The notes below the pieces were generated by a model that saw nothing but the letters and a program-made list of their open reading frames with translations, was not told where the DNA came from and did not search any database. The position numbers and the translations under genes are program-made. Source: Paenibacillus polymyxa (GTDB lineage Bacteria > Bacillota > Bacilli > Paenibacillales > Paenibacillaceae). Taken from it: 64,000 bases of DNA. Below are positions 1 through 6,828 of this stretch, piece after piece. The DNA lies in assembly GCF_001719045.1 (NCBI RefSeq), contig NZ_CP015423.1:3104501-3168500 (forward strand). The letters run 5' to 3'. Numbering within the stretch: position 1 is the stretch's first letter; the number at the start of each line of letters is the position of its first letter.

Positions 1-233
1 ATTTGGCAGGATTAAGATTGACGAAGGATAGCCTCATTACGGAAGAATTCAGCGAAAACCTGCTGGGTGGCATTGTAAAGCTGACCATAGAGGGATACCG
101 GGTAAAAAATTCGAATGCATTATATAGCTCGGAGCCTCCTGAATTTGTTCCTCAACAAATTACCGCCATTCCTTACTACGCCTGGTGCAATCGGGCTAAA
201 GGGGAAATGCGTGTATGGGTTTATGAATCATAA
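1..233 (+). CDS. GH127-type beta-L-arabinofuranosidase, C-terminal end only
   Basis: Partial gene: the frame is open at the left edge of the window, so only about the last 76 residues are present. They include IPYYAWCNRAKGEMRVW, which matches the conserved tail of the C-terminal beta-domain of GH127 (former DUF1680) enzymes, where a 'iPYyaWaNRg..eMrVW' stretch is typical. The family releases terminal beta-L-arabinofuranose in the cytoplasm. The catalytic part lies outside the window. A sugar symporter gene starts about 27 bp downstream on the same strand, so the two are probably one operon for uptake and breakdown of an arabinoside. A second, complete GH127 gene lies on the minus strand at 6829-9093. 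Confidence 0.75.
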   Translation, partial: LAGLRLTKDSLITEEFSENLLGGIVKLTIEGYRVKNSNALYSSEPPEFVPQQITAIPYYAWCNRAKGEMRVWVYES

Positions 234-260
234 TTCATTCGCATGGGGAGAGGAAAGATC

Positions 261-1631
261 ATGAGTACGAGAATTGTGAGTACGGAACCACCGGAAAAGA
301 CAGCCAGTACCGTTCCTTTTCATCGTAAAATCAGCTATTCATTAACGGATACAGCAGGCAATCTACTATACTGTGTTATTTCCAGTTATCTATTATATTT
401 TTATACAGATGTATTCGGACTTTCTATCGGGATTGCCGGGACATTACTATTTATCACCCGTTTTATCGATGCCATTGATGCCCCGATTTGGGGCATCCTG
501 ATTGACCGAACCAAGTCAAAATACGGCCAGAGCAGACCCTATTTTCTATGGTTAGCGATCCCGTTCGCTGTGTTTATGGTCCTTACGTTTACGACACCCA
601 ATTGGAGTGAGTCGGGTAAAATTGCATATGCCGCCATTACGTATATTATAGCCGGCATCCTGTACACAGGGATCAGTACGCCGATTACGTCTATTCTGCC
701 TAATCTGAGCACCAATTCTAACGAACGCGTAGTCTTGAACTCCTTCCGTATGGTCGGGGGGAACGTAGGTTTCTTCATTGCCACGACGTTTACATTACCT
801 TTGGTCGCTTTCTTTGGACAGGGGAATGATCAAAAAGGATTTTCCTTAACGCTCGTTTTATTTGGAATCATGGCGATTATTATGTTTTTCATAGCGTTTG
901 CCGATTTGCGAGAAAATGCAGCAGTGAAAACGAAATCTGTTCCCATTGCTAAAAGCTTTACAGCCATCAAACGAAACTGGCCCTGGATGCTCGTTGTAGC
1001 TGCCAACTTGTGTTACTGGATCGGCTTGAATATTCGTTCAGCAACGCTAATCTTTTATCTGCAATACAATCTGGACAGTAAGGACTTAGTACCTTTAATC
1101 AATGGACTTACCTCCTTGCAGTTGATCTCGATGGTTCTGATTCCGTTTTTCGCCAGAAAATTAAGTAAAAATGCGATTATGATTATCGGATTGATATTAG
1201 CTGCGCTGGGGCAAGTCGTGATTTTAATGGGCAGTACAGACTTAACCCTCATTATTATCGGCTGGATTATTGGTGCGTTAGGATCAGGCTTTGCATGTTC
1301 TATGCCGTTTGCGATGTTGTCAGATACAGTCGATTATGGGGAATGGAAAAATGGTATTCGGGCAAGTGGTTTCCTGACCTCGATTGGAAGCGCATTCTGT
1401 ATTAAAGCGGGTAGCGGAATCGGCGGATTATTGCCAGCATGGATCATGGGCAGCACCGGTTATATCGCTGGGCAAGTTCAAACTCCTACGGCGTTGTCTG
1501 GCATTCAGTTTAGCTTTATCTGGCTGCCATTTATCGTCTTCTTGATCGGAATCATTCCTATGTTTTTTTATAAAAAATTCGAAAAGAATGAAGCTTCTAT
1601 TCAACAAGATTTAATTGCGAGAAGATCATAG
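261..1631 (+). CDS. GPH (MelB-type) sugar:cation symporter, MFS
   Basis: Membrane transporter of 456 residues that would import an oligosaccharide or glycoside with Na+ or H+. About 12 hydrophobic segments are visible. Near residue 70 the protein has RFIDAIDAPIWGILIDRT, the acidic helix II/loop signature of the glycoside-pentoside-hexuronide family, and around residue 355 it has AMLSDTVDYGEWKNGIR, the other GPH signature. The ATG at 261 is preferred over the in-frame ATG at 243 because GGGAGAGGAAAG sits directly upstream of it. It follows the GH127 gene with a gap of under 30 bp, so its substrate is probably an arabinofuranoside. That specificity is inferred from context only. Confidence 0.85.
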   Translation: MSTRIVSTEPPEKTASTVPFHRKISYSLTDTAGNLLYCVISSYLLYFYTDVFGLSIGIAGTLLFITRFIDAIDAPIWGILIDRTKSKYGQSRPYFLWLAIPFAVFMVLTFTTPNWSESGKIAYAAITYIIAGILYTGISTPITSILPNLSTNSNERVVLNSFRMVGGNVGFFIATTFTLPLVAFFGQGNDQKGFSLTLVLFGIMAIIMFFIAFADLRENAAVKTKSVPIAKSFTAIKRNWPWMLVVAANLCYWIGLNIRSATLIFYLQYNLDSKDLVPLINGLTSLQLISMVLIPFFARKLSKNAIMIIGLILAALGQVVILMGSTDLTLIIIGWIIGALGSGFACSMPFAMLSDTVDYGEWKNGIRASGFLTSIGSAFCIKAGSGIGGLLPAWIMGSTGYIAGQVQTPTALSGIQFSFIWLPFIVFLIGIIPMFFYKKFEKNEASIQQDLIARRS

Positions 1632-1685
1632 ACATTCTCTTAACAATGTTTTTATGACATATTAAAACATTATAATGCTGCTCCA

Positions 1686-1715
1686 AAACCTGTTCACTGA
1701 GCTGAGCAGGTTTTT
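1686..1715 (+). terminator. Rho-independent terminator after the GPH symporter
   Basis: Left arm AAACCTGTTCA (1686-1696) pairs with TGAGCAGGTTT (1703-1713) through a six-base loop, with one G-T pair, and runs into a T-tract. It closes the GH127-symporter operon. Confidence 0.8.
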
Positions 1716-1748
1716 CTGTTATTTTCTATTCAAATGTGAGCAAGACCA

Positions 1749-1776
1749 TTGACAGGATTTTCTTTTGGAGTAATAC
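1749..1776 (+). promoter_or_regulatory. Probable sigma-A promoter of the MATE gene
   Basis: TTGACA (1749-1754) and TAATAC (1771-1776) are separated by 16 bp. Transcription would start near 1783 and give an untranslated leader of about 125 nt before the MATE start codon. That leader holds the hairpin system described at 1822-1880. Confidence 0.55.
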
Positions 1777-1821
1777 TTCTATGTAGAGAAAAGTGTACAG
1801 AATCAAGAACTAGACACATCT

Positions 1822-1880
1822 AGCCTTGCAACTTTATACATTTTTTCGCCATGAAGGCTCTTCTGTTGAAGGGTTTTTTT
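1822..1880 (+). promoter_or_regulatory. Possible transcription attenuator in the MATE leader
   Basis: A short terminator-like hairpin, CTCTTC (1858-1863) with GAAGGG (1868-1873, including one G-T pair) around a TGTT loop, is followed by seven T residues (1874-1880), just ahead of the MATE gene. An upstream AGCCTT (1822-1827) can pair instead with AAGGCT (1854-1859), which overlaps the left arm of the terminator and would disrupt it. Two mutually exclusive pairings before a T-tract are the layout of an attenuator. The stems are short (six pairs), so this is a candidate only. Confidence 0.35.
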
Positions 1881-1906
1881 CAATTTGAGAAAAAGAATGT
1901 GATGAT

Positions 1907-3298
1907 ATGAGTCAACTGAGTGTAAGGATGAGAACACATGGCTTTCTGAATAAGCATTTTTCAGGAGAGTCTATTGATTATCGACAGATTATCGCGCTGT
2001 TTATCCCGCTTCTGATTGATCAGGCTTTTATCGTGGGTCTTAATTTGGTGAACACGGCAATGATTAGCTCGTCGGGAATGGCGGCAGTCAGTGCTGTAAA
2101 TATGATTGATTCTTTGAATATTTTTCTGATTAATGTGTTTGTTGCAGTGTCTACCGGGGGAACGGTTGTCGTGGCACAGTATAAGGGGAGCGGTAACGAC
2201 CTCATGGTCTCTAAAGCCGCATCCGGCACCATTTCCTCCGTTTCCTTGTTGGCCTTATGTATCAGTTTGTTTATGATCGTGTTGTACAATCCGATTTTAA
2301 GTGTTCTGTTTGGTTCCGCCTCGCCTGATGTATTAGCTAACGGTAAGGTATATCTGCTGGGAAGCTGCATGTCTTTTGTAGGGATTGCAATCGTTGAGGC
2401 AGTGTGTGGGGCGCTGAGGGGAATTGGGAAGACGAGGGCATCGCTGGCTCTTTCGCTCATCATGAACCTCTCGTACGTGCTCCTCAATGTGGTATTCATT
2501 AATGTATTAGATATGGGTGTGCTGGGCATGACGATTGCCGTCAATGTGTCCAGATATGCAGGGGCAGTGTGCGCATTGATCTATTTGGTCAGAGTAGATG
2601 ACGACTTGCGTGTTCAGCTTAGAGATATGCTTTATTTTAATCTGGCTATGCTTAAAAAGATTCTGTTTATCGGGCTTCCCTTTGCAGCGGAACAGATGTT
2701 TTTCAATGGGGGCAAAATTTTAACCCAAATTTTCATTGTGAGTCTGGGGACGAATGCGTTGGCGACGAATGCCATTTGCTCATCCCTAGCTAACGTGTTC
2801 CAAATCCCTGCGAATGCTTTGGCTCTTACGATTGTTACCGTGGTCGGTCAATGTATGGGACGTCGAAATGTCGAGGATGCCCGGAAGTTTACCAAATCGT
2901 TTATTTGGCTGTCGTCTTATTCGTTTATTGTAATGGGGCTCATACTGATGCCTTTGTTTGAGCCGATGGTGGGGCTGTTTCATCCGCCTGCTGAAATCGT
3001 AGATGACATTTTTGTTGTCATACTGATTAATACGTTGGCCCAGATTCCGCTCTGGTCCATTGCCTTTATTACACCCTCTGCACTAAGGGCAGCAGGTGAT
3101 TCAAAATTTACGTCCCTCACCTCAATGCTGTCCATGTGGTTGTGCCGGGTGGTGCTCGGGTATATTTTGGGCATTGTGTTCAACCTGGGGATTGTTGGTG
3201 TCTGGCTGGCCATGGATATTGAATGGGGCGTGCGGGGACTCGTTTTCCTTTGGCGCTTCCGCGGTAACAAATGGGTCCAGCATCGTTTAATCGACTGA
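1907..3298 (+). CDS. MATE family multidrug/metabolite exporter
   Basis: Integral membrane protein of 463 residues with about 12 hydrophobic segments arranged as two similar halves, as in NorM/DinF-type MATE antiporters, which export cationic drugs or metabolites using Na+ or H+. Visible family features include VNTAMISSSGMAAVSAVN near residue 45, GTVVVAQYKGSGN near residue 85 and GALRGIGKTRASL near residue 165. Length is normal for the family. The ribosome binding site at the first ATG is weak, and a second in-frame ATG (residue 8) is also possible. It has its own promoter and leader and ends at a strong terminator, so it is monocistronic. The substrate is unknown. Confidence 0.85.
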   Translation: MSQLSVRMRTHGFLNKHFSGESIDYRQIIALFIPLLIDQAFIVGLNLVNTAMISSSGMAAVSAVNMIDSLNIFLINVFVAVSTGGTVVVAQYKGSGNDLMVSKAASGTISSVSLLALCISLFMIVLYNPILSVLFGSASPDVLANGKVYLLGSCMSFVGIAIVEAVCGALRGIGKTRASLALSLIMNLSYVLLNVVFINVLDMGVLGMTIAVNVSRYAGAVCALIYLVRVDDDLRVQLRDMLYFNLAMLKKILFIGLPFAAEQMFFNGGKILTQIFIVSLGTNALATNAICSSLANVFQIPANALALTIVTVVGQCMGRRNVEDARKFTKSFIWLSSYSFIVMGLILMPLFEPMVGLFHPPAEIVDDIFVVILINTLAQIPLWSIAFITPSALRAAGDSKFTSLTSMLSMWLCRVVLGYILGIVFNLGIVGVWLAMDIEWGVRGLVFLWRFRGNKWVQHRLID

Positions 3299-3303
3299 AT
3301 AGG

Positions 3304-3360
3304 TCCACTACCATAAAATTGACTTCTGGATGAAGGCATTTTACGGCAGTGGATTTTTTT
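3304..3360 (+). terminator. Terminator between convergent MATE and MDR genes
   Basis: TCCACTACCATAAAAT (3304-3319) pairs with ATTTTACGGCAGTGGA (3338-3353) with two mismatches, followed by a run of T on the plus strand. It ends the MATE transcript. Confidence 0.8.
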
Positions 3361-3386
3361 CTATTCCTATACTTCGTTCAGATCTC

Positions 3387-4376
3387 TTACCCTATCCTGA
3401 TCCCTATATTGCCTAACTGCGCTCCCTGCCGCATACGGTGGAAGGCTTGTGCTGTGTCTTGTAGAGGAAATACGCTATCTATAATCGGATGGAGTGCATG
3501 GCGCTCCATGAACTGAAGCATAGCTGCGAATTCCTCGCCACTGCCCATAGAGGTGCCGATGATGCTGATTTGAGGGAAAAATATAGACCGCAGCGGAATC
3601 TCTATTCGGTCTCCTGAGCTTGCGCCAAATGTAACAATCCGACCGTTCGGCTTGAGGATATCAAAATATTTATCGAACGTAGCAGGACCGATACTGTCAA
3701 GGACCAGATCCACGGTGTCTCCGTTCATACTTTCTTTCCATTCGCTATGGCTGTCGAATGCATGATTAGCGCCATGAGCGAGGGCAGCCTGCCTTTTTGC
3801 TTCGTTGCGTGACGTGGCGGTGACCCGTGCGCCTGCTGCTAAAGCCATAAGCATGGCATACGTGGCTACACCACCGCCAATACCGGGAATGAGGACGTGC
3901 TCACCCTCCTGCAATTGGCCTCTTGTGAAGAGCGCGCGATAAGCGGTCAAAGCAGACAAAGGCAGCACCCCTGCTTCTTCCCATGAAAGGTATGCTGGCT
4001 TGCTGACCGCATTTTGGACGGGGATGATAACCGATTCAGCGAATGTCCCGTCTGAAGGTCCGCCCAGAATGGCTGGAACCAAGGGAACATGATGCGTATT
4101 CTCCCATCCGATACATGGATTGATAATGACATCAGTACCTACTAGCGAGGTTGGGACACCATCACCCACAGCCTCGATCACGCCTGCTCCATCCGACCCC
4201 AGAATGAGTGGAGCATCGTGGGCTGTTCGATCCGCCATGAGGAACAGATCCCGATGGTTTAAGCCTGCAGCTTTAAGTCTTACCTTCACTTCGTTGTGCC
4301 ACGGCTGTCTGTCCGTGATGTCTGTATACATCAGGCCCTCAGGGCCGCTTTTGCTGGCATGGATTACGGCTTTCAT
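3387..4376 (-). CDS. Zinc-independent MDR family oxidoreductase (quinone oxidoreductase-like)
   Basis: Cytoplasmic medium-chain dehydrogenase/reductase of 329 residues. The N-terminal GroES-like half carries LNHRDL and [12 protein letters not shown]. The nucleotide-binding half has [19 protein letters not shown] near residue 165, a Rossmann fold glycine motif suggesting NADPH or NADH binding. The catalytic zinc cysteine of alcohol dehydrogenases is replaced by Asn in LNHRD, and the four-Cys structural zinc lobe is absent, so reduction of a quinone or other carbonyl is more likely than alcohol oxidation. It is transcribed away from the LysR gene at 4512, which probably regulates it. The physiological substrate is unknown. 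Confidence 0.8.
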   Translation of the reverse strand: MKAVIHASKSGPEGLMYTDITDRQPWHNEVKVRLKAAGLNHRDLFLMADRTAHDAPLILGSDGAGVIEAVGDGVPTSLVGTDVIINPCIGWENTHHVPLVPAILGGPSDGTFAESVIIPVQNAVSKPAYLSWEEAGVLPLSALTAYRALFTRGQLQEGEHVLIPGIGGGVATYAMLMALAAGARVTATSRNEAKRQAALAHGANHAFDSHSEWKESMNGDTVDLVLDSIGPATFDKYFDILKPNGRIVTFGASSGDRIEIPLRSIFFPQISIIGTSMGSGEEFAAMLQFMERHALHPIIDSVFPLQDTAQAFHRMRQGAQLGNIGIRIG

Positions 4377-4404
4377 TTTAAAACCTCCCGTGGTTCGAAT
4401 TTAG

Positions 4405-4416
4405 ATGCAATTGCAT
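4405..4416. promoter_or_regulatory. Palindrome in the MDR/LysR divergent promoter
   Basis: ATGCAATTGCAT is a perfect 12-bp palindrome, about 30 bp from the MDR start codon and 95 bp from the LysR start codon. Its place between divergent genes makes it a reasonable operator for the LysR protein, though it does not have the classical odd-length T-N11-A form. Confidence 0.4.
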
Positions 4417-4511
4417 GTATATTGAATTGTACAGAGCGGCAAGCGTCCGGTAAAATGAACAAAATCGAATGTGAGTATCATAAATGATCATACCAAGCAG
4501 GTGACATATAC

Positions 4512-5384
4512 ATGGAAAGCAGTGATTTGAAAATTTTTCAGGCTGTCGCTCGCGAGGGCAGTATCACGAAGGCTGCGCAAGTTTTGAATTATGTACAGTC
4601 CAATGTGACCTCGCGGATTCAGCAGCTTGAGGCACAACTGAACGTACCGCTATTTCGTCGATCTAATCGGGGAATGACGTTAACGCCGGCAGGAGAGAAC
4701 CTGCTGAAATACGCGGATACCATACTGACCTTGCTCGACGAGGCTGTAAAGTCCACTCAATATTCAGACCATCCTGCGGGACCTTTGCGACTGGGATCGA
4801 TTGAGACGGCGGCGGTTACGCATCTGACTTCTTTATTGACGGAGTATCACGCTCAATATCCTGATGTCCATCTATCGCTTATGACAGGCAGCACCCATGA
4901 TCTCGTACAAAAGGTATTGAATTACGAATTAGATGGAGCGTTCGTCTATGGCCCCGTCGATGATCCGCATATAGAGTATGTTGCAGCTTTTGAAGAGGAA
5001 TTGGTGCTCATCTCGGAACCAGGGAAAAAAGACATGGGTGAGCTGCTTGCCAAGCCTATGCTGTTCTTCGACGTAGGGTGCACGCATCGTACAAGAGCGG
5101 AAAGCTTTCTGAGCGAAGCGGGTGTGGATGCATATCAGGTTATGGAGTTCGGAACGTTGGAAGTTATTTTGGGTGGTGTAGCCTCTGGTCTGGGGGTGTC
5201 CATGTTGCCACAATCGTCGATTGCAAAGGCAGAGGAGGCGGGAAGTATTGCTTCTCATCGTTTACCTGAAAAATATCGCAAATTAGAGGTGTGGTTTGTT
5301 TATCGGCGGGATTCGGTTTACTCCAGTGCACTGTCAGGCTTGCTCCGCTGGATGAAAAAGGATGTTATACTTAACTGTGATTAA
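4512..5384 (+). CDS. LysR family transcriptional regulator
   Basis: DNA-binding regulator of 290 residues. Residues 1-60 form the winged helix (MESSDLKIFQAVAREGSITK, then AAQVLNYVQSNVTSRIQQLE) typical of LysR proteins. Residues 90-285 form the periplasmic-binding-like effector domain (PLRLGSIETAAVTHL onward). A ribosome binding site (CAGGTGA) precedes the ATG. The protein resembles the CysL/YwfK group and the other LysR protein of this window (11319-12182, minus), which shares the LNYVQSNVTaRIQ recognition helix. It is divergent from the MDR oxidoreductase gene, its likely target. The inducer is unknown. Confidence 0.85.
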   Translation: MESSDLKIFQAVAREGSITKAAQVLNYVQSNVTSRIQQLEAQLNVPLFRRSNRGMTLTPAGENLLKYADTILTLLDEAVKSTQYSDHPAGPLRLGSIETAAVTHLTSLLTEYHAQYPDVHLSLMTGSTHDLVQKVLNYELDGAFVYGPVDDPHIEYVAAFEEELVLISEPGKKDMGELLAKPMLFFDVGCTHRTRAESFLSEAGVDAYQVMEFGTLEVILGGVASGLGVSMLPQSSIAKAEEAGSIASHRLPEKYRKLEVWFVYRRDSVYSSALSGLLRWMKKDVILNCD

Positions 5385-5406
5385 ATTGACATCAGGGGTG
5401 TATCAT

Positions 5407-6510
5407 TTGGAAGAACAAGATGTAACGAACAATCCATCTACAGTAGCTCCGGGACCATATGCGACGAATGGCAACTACCATCGACGAGAACCGGATAAGA
5501 TGGCGGTATTATCAGAAACATACGGAGCCTCTATCTTCTTCAGAAGATGGGCGGCCTGGATGATTGACTTCATTCTTATCGTTTTTGGGTACGGAGGGCT
5601 GGTATATTTTACAGCGGAAAAAGTAGCTGAAGCGGAAACCCCAAATATGGGTATGGTAGTGATGCTCCTCCTGATCGGCTCCTTCTGCTATTATCTGTTA
5701 CTGGAAGGACTTACAGGCTATACGCTGGGCAAGTTTGTACTTCGTATTCAGGTTGTGAATGGAGAAGGAAGGCCGCCAGGCATGGTTAAATCCTTGATCC
5801 GCACTCTCATACATCTGGTGGATACGAATCCGCTGCTTTTCATGGGACTGCCCGCCGGTATATGTGTACTGGTGACACCTCGGAAACAACGGATTGGAGA
5901 TATGGCTGCGAATACATATGTGGTTAAGGTAAGGGATTTGGGAAAGGTGGGCAGAAAGAAAACCGGGATTATTGCAGGAGCAATCCTCCTGACGACGATC
6001 ATTTCAATTGTCTTTGCTGTATCTTTAATTTCTACGCTCATTACGCAAATCATGAAGCCTGAGGTATTTACCAGTAAGGATAGCCAGTTTGCGGTTACGG
6101 CTCCCTGGAATTGGTCGCGAGATAATATGATTAATGAGGAAGCGGATATTTCCATTAAAAATGAATTTACCGAAAGATATTTGATTGTATTGTCTGAACC
6201 GAAAAGCGACTTTGACAGTAGTATGACCCTTCAAGAATATAAAGGAATCATTGAGGATCATTTGGTGTCAGGAATTACGGACCCTGAATTGGGGACCGCT
6301 TCAGATATGGTGGTGAACGGATATCCTGCCATTGAGTTTACCCTAAAAGGAGAAATAGATGGGAATCTGGCCATGTATAACGTGACCACGATTGAAACAC
6401 CTTCGCATTATCATCAAGTGCTTGCTTGGACCTACGCCTCGCGATACAGCAGGGCACAGCAAGAGCTACGCAAGATTAGAGACAGTTTCCGTGAAATGAA
6501 CATGCTGTGA
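5407..6510 (+). CDS. RDD family membrane protein with extracytoplasmic C-terminal domain
   Basis: Protein of about 367 residues. After a polar N-terminus, residues 42-165 form an RDD domain with three membrane segments (ASIFFRRWAAWMIDF, then GYTLGKFVLRIQVV, then RKQRIGDMAANTYVV). A further membrane helix near residue 190 leads to an extracytoplasmic domain (about 220-360) of unknown function that resembles DUF1795/PsbP-like lipoprotein domains. TTG at 5407 is chosen as start because AGGGGTG (5394-5400) lies just upstream. The longer open frame from 5362 would overlap the LysR gene and has no ribosome binding site. RDD proteins are poorly understood; some act in Na+/H+ exchange or membrane-protein maturation. 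Confidence 0.7.
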   Translation: MEEQDVTNNPSTVAPGPYATNGNYHRREPDKMAVLSETYGASIFFRRWAAWMIDFILIVFGYGGLVYFTAEKVAEAETPNMGMVVMLLLIGSFCYYLLLEGLTGYTLGKFVLRIQVVNGEGRPPGMVKSLIRTLIHLVDTNPLLFMGLPAGICVLVTPRKQRIGDMAANTYVVKVRDLGKVGRKKTGIIAGAILLTTIISIVFAVSLISTLITQIMKPEVFTSKDSQFAVTAPWNWSRDNMINEEADISIKNEFTERYLIVLSEPKSDFDSSMTLQEYKGIIEDHLVSGITDPELGTASDMVVNGYPAIEFTLKGEIDGNLAMYNVTTIETPSHYHQVLAWTYASRYSRAQQELRKIRDSFREMNML

Positions 6511-6560
6511 AGTGTACATGAAGCAATAACGATGATTCGAAGGTATAAGGCGGTAAGCGG

Positions 6561-6595
6561 AACAAGCAGACAGCTTATAGGAGCGTCTGCTTGTT
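6561..6595 (+). terminator. Terminator-like hairpin after the RDD gene
   Basis: AACAAGCAGAC (6561-6571) and GTCTGCTTGTT (6585-6595) are perfect complements of 11 bp with a 13-base loop. The following stretch is T-rich but not a clean T-run, so termination may be partial. Confidence 0.6.
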
Positions 6596-6635
6596 GTTAT
6601 ATAAGCTTACTTTAAAAAATGAACAATTAAAACAG

Positions 6636-6802
6636 AGTAGGCGGAATGGTGCTGTACAAGCGAAGTGGTCGCTTTCAAATCTTTCCGTAGGAAAGCTCGC
6701 TTCGGAAGCATCACCACCCCCGGATTTCCACCGATGAAGGGTTTTATTCCAGAAATCCGGGGGGTGGCGATGGGAAGCCCCATCCGACTGCGTAGTGGCG
6801 CT
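6636..6802 (+). repeat. Dispersed hairpin repeat, copy 1 (conserved arms, variable core)
   Basis: This is one of two related elements in the window; the other is at 20561-20751 in opposite orientation. The left arm holds a 23-nt block (6640-6662) identical to 20691-20713 on the other strand. The right arm (6767-6802) matches 20584-20619 at 32 of 36 positions. Between the arms the sequence is unrelated, yet both cores are long inverted repeats. Here CCACCCCCGGATTTC (6714-6728) pairs with 6752-6767 with one extra G. Two smaller hairpins (6681-6695, 6699-6709) lie inside. The element fills most of the 319-bp gap between the RDD gene and the convergent GH127 gene. No protein-coding role is apparent. 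Confidence 0.75.
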
Positions 6803-6828
6803 ATAGTAGATTTATATAGATAATTTGA

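Noticed and set aside
243..260. Upstream ATG for the GPH symporter
   Set aside because: The ribosome binding site lies between this ATG and the one at 261, so only the latter is properly spaced.
2020..2544. Open frame opposite the MATE gene
   Set aside because: Antisense shadow without a ribosome binding site or promoter.
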